Assembly: GCA_934504065.1 (NCBI GenBank)
Contig: CAKSVQ010000077.1
Span: 1-10,081 of the forward strand
Reading direction: 5' to 3'
From: an uncultured Dysosmobacter sp.
GTDB lineage: Bacteria; Bacillota; Clostridia; Oscillospirales; Oscillospiraceae
DNA length: 10,081 nt
Positions 1-6,269 of this stretch are shown here, piece by piece; the stretch's first letter is position 1, and the number at the start of each line of letters is the position of its first letter. The position numbers and the translations under genes are program-made. The notes below the pieces were generated by a model that did not search any database, was not told where the DNA came from, and saw only the letters and a list, made by a program, of their open reading frames with translations.

Positions 1-95
1 GCGAAGGTCTCAAACTTGTACACAGTGGGGGCGAAAATGATCTCGCGCTTATCGGCCATCAGAGAGGCGGAAAAAGCGTCCATTGCTTTAGCCAT
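1..95 (-). CDS. Unidentified protein, N-terminal fragment (runs off left edge)
   Basis: An open frame starts with ATG at 93-95 and runs off the left edge, so only about 31 residues are visible. They begin MAKAMDAFSASLMADKREII and continue with a hydrophobic-aromatic stretch (FAPTVYKFETFA). The start is supported by AGGAGAG at 106-112, 10 bases upstream of the ATG. It follows the transketolase C-subunit on the same strand after 77 bases and probably shares its transcript, although a stem-loop lies between them. I do not recognise the family from this fragment. There is no signal peptide or obvious HTH, so a cytoplasmic enzyme of the same sugar pathway is a guess from context only. Confidence 0.6.
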   Translation of the reverse strand, partial: MAKAMDAFSASLMADKREIIFAPTVYKFETF

Positions 96-136
96 TTGGA
101 ATCAACTCTCCTTTGAAAAGATAAAATTATCTGACA

Positions 137-160
137 CCGTTCCGGCTTGCGCCGGAACGG
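137..160 (-). other. Intercistronic stem-loop downstream of the transketolase C-subunit
   Basis: This is a perfect 10-bp inverted repeat, CCGTTCCGGC and GCCGGAACGG, with a 4-base loop. On the minus strand it lies 13 bases after the transketolase C-subunit stop. No T-run follows directly; TTTTATCTTTT begins only some 10 bases later. It is therefore more likely a weak terminator, attenuator or mRNA-stabilising hairpin than a full terminator. Confidence 0.55.
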
Positions 161-172
161 AAGTCAACGGAA

Positions 173-1144
173 TTACTTACGGGAAACAGCCTTCTTCACG
201 GCGGCGACCACGTTGGCCGCGCGCAGGCCGTACACGTCCATCAGATAGTCCTGCGGACCCACCTGACCGAACTGGTCCTGCACGCCCACGAACTCCTGCA
301 CGGTGGGGCAGTTCTTGGCAAGGCAGTTGGCGACCACACTGCCAAGACCGCAGGTGACGTTGTGGTTCTCGGCGGTGATGATGGCGCCGGTCTCCTTAGC
401 GGCCTTGATGACCAGCTCCTCGTCCAGCGGCTTCCACGTGAACATATCGATCACGCGGACGGAAATGCCCTCAGCCTGCAGGGTCTCATAGGCCTTCAGG
501 CTCTCGTCCACCATGATGCCGGAGGTGATGATGGTGGCGACATCCTTGTCGCTCTCATGCAGCACAACACCCTTGCCGATCTCGAACTCAGAGCCCTCGC
601 CGTACACCTGCACGATGCCCTTGCGGACAAAGCGGGTATAGGTCACGCCCTGCACGTTCACCAGCTGACGGGTGATGCTGGCCAGCTGGTCGCAGTCGGC
701 GGGGTCCAGCACGGTGGTCTCGGGGATGCTCAGGTACATGGCGGCATCCTCCAGCGGCATATGGGTGCCGCCGTTGAACGCGGCAGTCACGCCCGCGTCA
801 GAACCCAGGACATGGACCGTCAGTCCGGCGTAAGCGGCGGACATATAGATCTGGTCGTAGCAGCGGCGGGAGGAGAAGGTGCCGAAGGAGTGATAGAAGA
901 CCTTCTTGCCCGTGGCGGCAAGGCCGGCGGCAACGCCAGCGCCGTTGGCCTCGGCAATGCCGGCCTCAAAGGCGCGGTCGGGATAGTTGTTGCGCAGCAT
1001 CTTGGTGTTGATGCAGCCCATCAGGTCGCAGTCCACATAGCAGATGGACTTGTCCTCCGCCATCATCTCGTTCAGGGTCAGAGCGAGACCGTCGCGGCAG
1101 GCGCGGGAGTCTTTTTTGTGTTCACCAATCAGTTTCACGTTCAT
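173..1144 (-). CDS. Transketolase, C-terminal subunit
   Basis: This 323-residue protein is the pyrimidine-binding plus C-terminal half of a split, two-subunit transketolase. With the N-subunit encoded upstream it should transfer two-carbon ketol units between phosphosugars, using ThDP and Mg, in the cytoplasm. Visible motifs are FEAGIAEANG at 59-68, where Glu65 should be the residue that activates the ThDP aminopyrimidine, then GSDAGVT at 114-120, GGTHMPLEDAAM at 125-136, and a C-terminal domain from about residue 190 with TAENHNVTCGLGSV at 257-270. The length is normal for this half. The start is set by AAGGAGGGG at 1152-1160, just upstream of the ATG, overlapping the upstream gene's stop; the gap is 15 bases, so the two are translationally linked. 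The substrate could be pentose phosphates or an unusual ketose phosphate; a DXP-synthase-like or acetoin-type enzyme is less likely. Confidence 0.93.
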   Translation of the reverse strand: MNVKLIGEHKKDSRACRDGLALTLNEMMAEDKSICYVDCDLMGCINTKMLRNNYPDRAFEAGIAEANGAGVAAGLAATGKKVFYHSFGTFSSRRCYDQIYMSAAYAGLTVHVLGSDAGVTAAFNGGTHMPLEDAAMYLSIPETTVLDPADCDQLASITRQLVNVQGVTYTRFVRKGIVQVYGEGSEFEIGKGVVLHESDKDVATIITSGIMVDESLKAYETLQAEGISVRVIDMFTWKPLDEELVIKAAKETGAIITAENHNVTCGLGSVVANCLAKNCPTVQEFVGVQDQFGQVGPQDYLMDVYGLRAANVVAAVKKAVSRK

Positions 1145-1159
1145 CGTCTTTCCCCTCCT

Positions 1160-1993
1160 TTAAGCGTTCTTGGCGTCTTCCAGAGCCTTTTCGGCGGCGG
1201 CCAGAGCCTCGGCCCACTGCTCTTCGTTGGGCTGGGAGGAATGGTCGTGCTTGGGCTCGGCAAACGTGGCGCCCTTGCCCTTGCAGGTGTCCAGCACGAT
1301 GCAGGAGGGCACGCCCTTCTTGGCATAGGCGTTCTGGATGGCGTCGTAAATGGCCTTGACGTCATGGCCATCGATCTCCTGCGTGTACAGGCCGAAGGCC
1401 TCGGCCTTCTTGGCGATGTCGCCATGGGCCAGAATATCGTCGGTGGGGCCGTCGAGCTGATAGCCGTTCTTATCGATGATATAGACGATGTTGTCCAGCT
1501 TGTGGGCATAGGCGAACTGGAAGCCCTCCCAGACCTGGCCTTCATCGGCCTCGCCGTCGCCGATCACGCAGAAGACGTGGTTGTCGCGGCCATCGATCTT
1601 GTTGCCCAGTGCCGCGCCGGTGGCGGTAGACACGCCCTGACCCAGAGAACCGGTGGTCAGATCCACGCCGGGGGTGAGCTTGCGGTCGGTGTGGCTGGGG
1701 AACTTGGTGCCAGGCTGGTTGAGGGTATAAGCATCCTCCATGGGATAGAAGCCCATCAGGCCGAAGGTGGCGTAAGCCACGGGGCCGGCATGGCCCTTGC
1801 TGAGCACCAGCCAGTCACGGTCCTCCCAGCGGGGGTTCTTGGGATCGTACTTCATGACCTCGCCGTACAAAACGGCCATCAGATCGGCCAGATCCATGGA
1901 GCCGCCCACATGACCGAAGCCCCGGGAATGGATGACCTTCAGGGTCTCCAGCCGGATCTCGGCCGCCAGAACTTTGCACTTCTTTTCGTTCAT
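1160..1993 (-). CDS. Transketolase, N-terminal subunit
   Basis: This 277-residue protein is the ThDP pyrophosphate-binding half of a split transketolase. Motifs in order: GHVGGSMDLADLMAVLYG (27-44), SKGHAG (65-70), GSLGQG (115-120), and the ThDP/Mg signature from GDGEADEG (145-152) to DKN (174-176), in which Asp146 and Asn176 should hold Mg. The chosen ATG at 1991-1993 is preceded by AAAGGA at about 2004-2009, and the protein then starts directly with the family-typical segment. The frame is open further upstream to 2062, but that extension is Pro/Arg-rich and lies in the leader. This is the first gene of a unit with its own promoter, and the transketolase C-subunit follows after 15 bases. 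A LacI-type operator in the leader suggests control by the regulator encoded at 8138-9142. The family call is firm; the in vivo substrate is not. Confidence 0.94.
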   Translation of the reverse strand: MNEKKCKVLAAEIRLETLKVIHSRGFGHVGGSMDLADLMAVLYGEVMKYDPKNPRWEDRDWLVLSKGHAGPVAYATFGLMGFYPMEDAYTLNQPGTKFPSHTDRKLTPGVDLTTGSLGQGVSTATGAALGNKIDGRDNHVFCVIGDGEADEGQVWEGFQFAYAHKLDNIVYIIDKNGYQLDGPTDDILAHGDIAKKAEAFGLYTQEIDGHDVKAIYDAIQNAYAKKGVPSCIVLDTCKGKGATFAEPKHDHSSQPNEEQWAEALAAAEKALEDAKNA

Positions 1994-2170
1994 GGGTTTG
2001 TCGTCCTTTCCTTTTTTTGATAAAGCGCCGGGCCGGAGGAAGCCGACAGGGCGCGGGTTCAACAGCGGCAGCCGGAAGCACCCGGCGCGAAACAGCGCCA
2101 GAAACAGGCTGCGGTAACAGGTAATCGTTTGCCAAACCGATACAACCTCTTTGACATCCGATCCACGTTC
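1994..2170 (-). other. Long 5' leader of the transketolase unit
   Basis: About 177 bases lie between the predicted transcription start (about 2170) and the transketolase ATG. The leader contains the operator at 2120-2133, a small GGCGC/GCGCC hairpin further on, and the ribosome binding site. I see no conserved riboswitch core and no independent small gene. An in-frame extension of the transketolase frame through part of it lacks family similarity. Confidence 0.4.
2120..2133. promoter_or_regulatory. LacI-family operator candidate in the transketolase leader
   Basis: The 14-mer GGTAATCGTTTGCC is centred on CG; 5 of 7 positions are mirrored between its halves. It has the LacI/GalR architecture and matches the better sites at 7885-7898 and 8094-8107, with the shared core CGTTT. 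It lies about 38-51 bases downstream of the predicted start of the transketolase transcript. It is the weakest of the three sites. Confidence 0.55.
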
Positions 2171-2176
2171 ATTGCT

Positions 2177-2206
2177 ATTTTACAGCATCAGCCGTCGTTT
2201 CGTCAA
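2177..2206 (-). promoter_or_regulatory. Predicted sigma-A promoter for the transketolase unit
   Basis: On the minus strand TTGACG (2201-2206) is followed after 18 bases by TAAAAT (2177-2182); both hexamers are 5 of 6 to consensus. It lies just past the terminator of the upstream unit, so the transketolase genes probably have independent transcription starting near 2170. Confidence 0.65.
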
Positions 2207-2238
2207 TGACCGTTTGCATTTTAACAAAAATAAATGTG

Positions 2239-2307
2239 AAAAAAACTGAAAAAACGGCGGCCCCGCCTCCGGCAGAGCCAAAAAACCGGGCCGGAGAGAG
2301 GCCGCCG
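2239..2307 (-). terminator. Intrinsic terminator after the iPGM-like gene
   Basis: On the minus strand, shortly after the stop at 2332, CGGCGGCC (2300-2307) pairs with GGCCGCCG (2255-2262). Inner arms CTCCGGC and GCCGGAG extend the hairpin. It is followed at once by TTTTTT (2249-2254) and a second T-run (2239-2245). This is a strong Rho-independent signal ending the HAD-iPGM unit. Confidence 0.85.
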
Positions 2308-2331
2308 CTGTGCAAAAAGCACATTTTTGTA

Positions 2332-3900
2332 TTACGTATACTGGGTGCCCACGCCCTCGACCATGGCGTCGTAGGCGCGCTTGACCTTGTCATAGTTCTT
2401 GTCCCGGTCCAGCACCACGCCGCGGCCCACGCCATCCACGATGCGGCCCACGCCGATGGCGTCCAGCCGGGCGTCGGTCTCGGCAAGGAGGGCGGGGGCG
2501 GAGCCGGGCTCGGTGGAACGGCCGTCGAAAATGATGTGGAGATAGACCCGGTCCAGCCCGTTGTCCCGCGCCATCTCGCAGATGTTCAGGGGATAGTCGA
2601 TGCAGCCGTGGGAGGACTTGTAGGTCAGGTAGGCCAGCAGGTGGAGACTGGTGCCGTTTTTCTTCGCGTGCTCGATGGCCTGCAGGAACACGGGGTTGCT
2701 CTTGAAGCTGCCGTCCTTCACGGCGGCGTCCAGCCGGACATCGTCCTGCATCACGCAGCGGCCCGCGCCCAGATTGGAGTGCCCGGCCTCGGAGTTGCCC
2801 GCCTTGCCGGAGCCAAGGCCCACGAACTCGCCGGAGGCGTGCAGCTTGCTCCACGACTGGTTTGCAAGCAGCGCGTCCCAATACGGCGTGTCGGCCACAT
2901 GGATGGCGTCGTTCTCGTCGCCGGAGCCAAGGCCCCAGCCGTCGCAGATGATGAGCAGCATCTTCCGGTCCTTGCCCCAGTTCTTGCCCACAGCCAGAGA
3001 AGCGCCGTCCATTTCGGCGGGCTGGGGAATGCCCATCACGTCCAGCACGGTGGGGGCCACGTCGCCCAAAGAGCCGTCCCGCAGGGAGATGGGGGAGGGA
3101 TCGGCGGGGTCGATCAGGATGAAGGGCACCAGATTGGTGGTGTGAGCGCCGTCAGGCTTTCCGGCGGCGGTGTAGAGCTTTTCGATGTTGCCGTGGTCGG
3201 CGGTGATGGCCACCACATAGCCCTTTGCAAGGGCGTCGTTCACCACCTTATCCAGATACTGGCTCACATAGCCGCAGGCCTGAATCTTGGCGGCGGTATT
3301 CTGGGTGTGGCCGATCACGTCGCCATTGGCGAAGTTGGTCACCACGAAGTCGTATTTGCCCAGCGCGTCCATCACCGTGTCCGCCACCTTGGGCAGGCTC
3401 AGCTCAGGCTGCTGGTCAAAGTCGATGCCCTTGGGGGAGGGGATGCACACGTCGTCCTCGCCGGGGAAAGCGTTGTTTTCGCCGCCGTTGAAGAAGAAGG
3501 TCACGTGGGCGAACTTTTCGCTTTCGGCGCAGTGGAACTGGTTCTTCCCGGCCTCGCTGAGCACCTGCGCCAGCGGCTTTACCACCTTAGCGGGGGCAAA
3601 GGCGATGGGCAGATTTTTGAACTTGTCATGGTACATGGTCATGATGACAAAGTCCAGATCGTTGAGCCTGCGGCGCGGGACCTTATCAAAGTCCGCTTCC
3701 GTGAACATCTCGGTCAGCTCGATCTCCCGCTCGCCGCGGCGGCAGCAGAAGATGGCGGCGTCGCCGTCGGCGATCTTGCCCACGGGCTTTCCGTCCTCCA
3801 CCAGAAGCATGGGCTCGAGATGATAGTCGTCCTGCCCCAGAGCATAGGCTTTTTTAACGGCTTCGGCAAGCTGCGCGCCGCCGCGTTTCATATCAGACAT
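2332..3900 (-). CDS. Circularly permuted iPGM-family phosphomutase
   Basis: This 522-residue protein has normal iPGM length, but its segments are in rotated order. Residues 10-105 match the second part of the iPGM transferase domain. Residues 110-305 match the C-terminal part of the alkaline-phosphatase-like domain: Lys129 in ESEKFAHVTFFFNGG, metal ligands Asp194 and His198 (NGDVIGH), Asp235 and His236 (TADHGN), His253 (AHTTN), ending at PAEMDGASL. A linker of about 10 residues leads to the normal iPGM N-terminus: IICDGWG with Asp320, then GNSEAGH with catalytic Ser370, and the first part of the transferase domain up to AYDAMVEGVG. All metal ligands and the Ser nucleophile are present, as are Arg55, Arg58, Arg493 and Arg499. 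The FLDGRD motif reads IFDGRS, and the loop before His431 is changed. By family it moves phosphate within a phosphoglycerate-like substrate (gpmI family), but specificity may differ. The start has AGGAGG at 3909-3914; HAD-E ends 24 bases upstream. Confidence 0.9.
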   Translation of the reverse strand: MSDMKRGGAQLAEAVKKAYALGQDDYHLEPMLLVEDGKPVGKIADGDAAIFCCRRGEREIELTEMFTEADFDKVPRRRLNDLDFVIMTMYHDKFKNLPIAFAPAKVVKPLAQVLSEAGKNQFHCAESEKFAHVTFFFNGGENNAFPGEDDVCIPSPKGIDFDQQPELSLPKVADTVMDALGKYDFVVTNFANGDVIGHTQNTAAKIQACGYVSQYLDKVVNDALAKGYVVAITADHGNIEKLYTAAGKPDGAHTTNLVPFILIDPADPSPISLRDGSLGDVAPTVLDVMGIPQPAEMDGASLAVGKNWGKDRKMLLIICDGWGLGSGDENDAIHVADTPYWDALLANQSWSKLHASGEFVGLGSGKAGNSEAGHSNLGAGRCVMQDDVRLDAAVKDGSFKSNPVFLQAIEHAKKNGTSLHLLAYLTYKSSHGCIDYPLNICEMARDNGLDRVYLHIIFDGRSTEPGSAPALLAETDARLDAIGVGRIVDGVGRGVVLDRDKNYDKVKRAYDAMVEGVGTQYT

Positions 3901-3924
3901 TCCATAAACCTCCTGTTTGTTCAG

Positions 3925-4701
3925 TCACTGTCCGTCCCGGGGGTCGGTCAGCTTGTCGGCGGCCACCTGACCGCAGGCGGGGAAGATCTCCAGAAGCTGG
4001 GGGAAGGTGTAGATCTTGGCGGAGGGCATATTCTCCTCCGTGAGCTTGAGGGGCTTGCTGCGGTTATACTGCACCGCCACGGTCATGCCGAAGTCCACGG
4101 CCTTGGCGCCCACAATGTCGCGGTTGAGGTTGTCGCCCACATAGCAGCAGTTTTCCGGCTGGGCGCCCACTTCCTCCATGGCGTAGTAATAAATGGCGGG
4201 ACCGGGCTTGCGGACATAGGTGACGGAGGACTGCTGCACCGTTTTGAAATAGGGGCGCAGGCCGTCGGCATCCAGCCACTCGTCCACCTCGCGTTTGCCC
4301 ACAAGGTCGCTGATGATGCCCAGCGTATAGCCCCGGCGGCAAAGCTCCTTCACGGTGTCCACGCCGCCTTCCACCACCGTGCGGCGGCCCTTGGTCTGGC
4401 GGTACTGGTAAGTCAGCTCCGAGGCGTTTTTGGCAATGCGCTCCGGGTCCATGTCATAGGCCAGCCAGCGCTTCCAGAGGACCTCCTCCGGCGCTTCGCA
4501 CATGAATTTCAGGGCCCATTCCCGGTATTTGTCATAGCGCTTGTCGATCACCTCGTCGAACCAGCGGTTGGGATCGTCGGTCTCCACGCCGCACAGCTGA
4601 GCAATTCTGGCTCGGGCGGCGGAGAGGTAGGCGGGGTCCTCGTCGATGACGCGGAAGGTGCCGCCGAGGTCAATGAAGATATAGCGAATATCCGTGTTCA
4701 T
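3925..4701 (-). CDS. HAD-superfamily hydrolase HAD-E
   Basis: This 258-residue HAD-superfamily protein is probably a cytoplasmic phosphatase with a helical C1 cap. Motif I is FIDLGGTF with nucleophile Asp11; Gly13 stands where the usual second Asp would be. Motif II is LGIISD with Ser131, motif III is RKPGPAIY with Lys165, and motif IV is YVGDNLNRD with Asp190 and Asp195. The cap lies at about residues 20-115, with RYDKYREWAL and a following Trp. It resembles HAD-D most closely (shared KGRR, GGV, TEEN blocks). A C-terminal tail of some 15 residues, beyond the end of the other paralogues, is unique to it. The start has GGAGGG at 4708-4713. It is the last HAD before the permuted iPGM. The substrate is unknown; by family it could be a sugar phosphate or small phosphoester. 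Confidence 0.88.
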   Translation of the reverse strand: MNTDIRYIFIDLGGTFRVIDEDPAYLSAARARIAQLCGVETDDPNRWFDEVIDKRYDKYREWALKFMCEAPEEVLWKRWLAYDMDPERIAKNASELTYQYRQTKGRRTVVEGGVDTVKELCRRGYTLGIISDLVGKREVDEWLDADGLRPYFKTVQQSSVTYVRKPGPAIYYYAMEEVGAQPENCCYVGDNLNRDIVGAKAVDFGMTVAVQYNRSKPLKLTEENMPSAKIYTFPQLLEIFPACGQVAADKLTDPRDGQ

Positions 4702-4725
4702 GCAGTTCCCTCCAGAATGGGGACG

Positions 4726-4745
4726 CGCCCGGGCCTTTCCGGGCG
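4726..4745. other. GC-rich stem-loop between HAD-D and HAD-E
   Basis: Arms CGCCCGG and CCGGGCG (7 bp) enclose a 6-base loop in the 61-base gap between HAD-D and HAD-E. The only T-run (4754-4760) lies on the plus-strand side, so it does not look like a terminator for the minus-strand genes. It may stabilise or segment the mRNA, or stop antisense transcription. Confidence 0.4.
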
Positions 4746-4762
4746 GGCCCCGCTTTTTTTAG

Positions 4763-5500
4763 TCAGCGCAGGGGCGGCAGCAGGTCGAGAATTTCCCGGA
4801 AGTCCTTGATGACGGCGTCGGGCCGATTTTCCTCGGTGAATTCCACGGCGTGCTTTTTCTCCGGGGACTCGAAGATGATGTTGCAGCCCACGCCTGCCTT
4901 TTTCGCGCCGGGGATGTCCCGCTTGACGTTGTCGGCAACGGACACGCAGTCGCTCAGCGCCACGCCCATTTCCCGGGCGCACAGCTCGTAAATTTCGTGG
5001 CCGGGCTTGCGCATGTGGCACACGGAGGAGAGGACCACCGAGTCGAAATACTGGGCAAGGCCGTCCTCCTCCAGCCAGTCGGGCACCTCGTTCTCGCCGA
5101 TCAGGTTGGAGATGATGCCCAGCTTATAGCCCCGCTCATGCAGGCCGCGGATGACCTCCACGCCGCCGTCCACCACCACACGGCGGCCTTTGCACTGGCG
5201 GTACTGGAAGCTCAGCTCATGGCATACCTGTTTGATGCGCTTGGGGTCAAAGTCCGGCAGCAGCCAGTTGCACCAGAGCTCCTCGTCGCCGGATTCCTTA
5301 TATTCGCCCAGCGCCCACTTGCGGTAGGGCTCGTACCGGGCCTCCACAAGCTGGTAAAACTCCTCATAGGGCATCTCCGCCCCGGCGATCTCCGCCATCT
5401 TGCGGCGGGCGTGCTTCATGTAAGGCTCATCCATCAGGGCGATGCGCAGCGTGCCGCCCAGATCGAAAAAGACTGCTTTGTAACGTTTGCTCTGATCCAT
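4763..5500 (-). CDS. HAD-superfamily hydrolase HAD-D
   Basis: This 245-residue paralogue has motif I FFDLGGTL (Asp13; Gly15 in place of the second Asp), motif II LGIISN (Ser131) and motif III MRKPGHEIY (Lys165). Motif IV is SVADNVKRD (Asp190, Asp195), where Ala replaces the usual Gly before the Asp. The helical cap at about 22-115 carries RYEPYRKWAL and LWCNWLLPDFD, a pattern shared with the paralogues. It is the closest relative of HAD-E, so the two look like one duplication. The start at 5498-5500 has AGGAGGG at 5507-5513. HAD-C ends 33 bases upstream and HAD-E begins 61 bases downstream. It is probably a small-molecule phosphatase; the altered motif IV could tune or weaken metal binding. 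The substrate is unknown. Confidence 0.87.
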   Translation of the reverse strand: MDQSKRYKAVFFDLGGTLRIALMDEPYMKHARRKMAEIAGAEMPYEEFYQLVEARYEPYRKWALGEYKESGDEELWCNWLLPDFDPKRIKQVCHELSFQYRQCKGRRVVVDGGVEVIRGLHERGYKLGIISNLIGENEVPDWLEEDGLAQYFDSVVLSSVCHMRKPGHEIYELCAREMGVALSDCVSVADNVKRDIPGAKKAGVGCNIIFESPEKKHAVEFTEENRPDAVIKDFREILDLLPPLR

Positions 5501-5533
5501 GGGAAACCCTCCTGAATGTTTTTTGGCACCGCG

Positions 5534-6264
5534 TCAGGCGCGGATGGGGAAGAGCGGCAGCAGGTCGCTCAGGTCGTTGATGAGGTAGTCGCAGGCGGCG
5601 CGCAGCTGCTCGGTCTTTCCCTTTTTGGGATCGTCGATGAGGATCATGCAGCCGTAGCCCGCGGCGCGGGTACCCTCCACGTCCCGGTCGGGATTGTCGC
5701 CCACGTAGGCGCAGTTTTCCTCCGGCGTGCCGCAGCAGCGGCAGGCCAGATGGTAAATGGCGGGGTCGGGCTTGCGCAGGCGCACCTTGGAAGAGAGGAT
5801 CGTGGTGGTGAAGCAGTGGGAGATGCCCTCTTCGATCATCCAGTCGGTGATCTCGGATTCCGTAATGGTGTTGGCGATCACGCCCAGTTTGTAGCCCCGG
5901 CGGTGCAGCTCGCGGATGGTGTCCACCGTGTCGAACCGGGTCAGGCGCTTGCCGTTGGTGCCGTCCCGCCAGAGGGTGGTCAGCTCCTGCGCGTGGGCGG
6001 CCACATATTCCCCGTCCACGTCCGGCAGCATGATCTGCTGCCAGAACTCGGTCTCCGGGTAATCCAGCAGCGCTGTTTTCGAGACCTCGCGGTAAGCGTC
6101 ATAGCGCTCCTTCAGCTTTTGATAGAACTGCTCCGGCTCATCTGTTGCCCTGGCCAGTGCCGCCAGCTTCCGCCGTCCCTCCGCGAGGAAAGCGGGGTCC
6201 TTATCCGTCACCCCAGGGTGCTGCCAATGTCAAAGAAAATGGTCTGGATCGTTTGTGCATTCAT
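5534..6264 (-). pseudogene. HAD-superfamily hydrolase HAD-C, interrupted by a one-base frameshift
   Basis: An ATG at 6262-6264, five bases after the HAD-B stop, opens a frame encoding the HAD motif I (FFDIGSTL, Asp12) that stops at TGA 6208-6210 after 18 codons. The rest, from 6211 to 5534, continues in the -1 frame with TDKDPAFL, exactly where the paralogues continue after TLR. Restoring one base, or a -1 slip on GGGG, gives about 243 residues, the length of HAD-B (244). In joined numbering, motif II is LGVIAN (Ala131 in place of Ser/Thr), motif III RKPDPAIY (Lys165) and motif IV YVGDNPDRD (Asp190, Asp195). Similarity to HAD-B is very high across motifs II to IV. The remainder shows no decay, so this may be a recent mutation, a sequencing error or a recoding site. 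If the 6211 GTG were used, the product would lack the nucleophile and could not be a normal HAD enzyme. Confidence 0.8.
6208..6214 (-). other. Frameshift site GGGG-TGA with overlapping GTG in HAD-C
   Basis: On the minus strand CTG GGG TGA ends the first frame. A tRNA on GGG (6211-6213) could re-pair fully one base back (6212-6214), after which GTG ACG GAT continues in the HAD frame. The same bases form a GTGA stop-start overlap. I see no strong upstream Shine-Dalgarno or downstream pseudoknot that would prove programmed recoding. Confidence 0.5.
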
Positions 6265-6269
6265 GGCGC

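Noticed and set aside
362..2020. Long open frame on the plus strand opposite the transketolase genes
   Set aside because: It is the antisense shadow of two clear transketolase subunits, has low-complexity Gly/Val/His-rich composition and no recognisable domain.
1994..2062. N-terminal extension of the transketolase N-subunit to an ATG at 2062
   Set aside because: The extra 23 residues are not transketolase-like, and a good ribosome binding site precedes the ATG at 1993.
4751..4760. T-run at 4754-4760 as a terminator for HAD-D
   Set aside because: The T-run is on the plus strand, so it has the wrong orientation for the minus-strand genes, and no plus-strand gene ends here.
2206..4809. 867-codon open frame on the plus strand opposite the iPGM and HAD-E genes
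   Set aside because: It is a codon-bias shadow in GC-rich DNA. The minus-strand genes have full family motifs and ribosome binding sites, and this frame has neither.
5480..5493. TAACGTTTGC operator-like sequence
   Set aside because: It lies inside the HAD-D coding region, only the central bases are symmetric, and the codons are explained by the protein's N-terminus.
5534..6211. GTG at 6209-6211 as the true start of HAD-C
   Set aside because: It would remove the motif I nucleophile, which is encoded in place just upstream in another frame with its own ATG. No good ribosome binding site precedes the GTG. It remains possible only as a re-initiation site.
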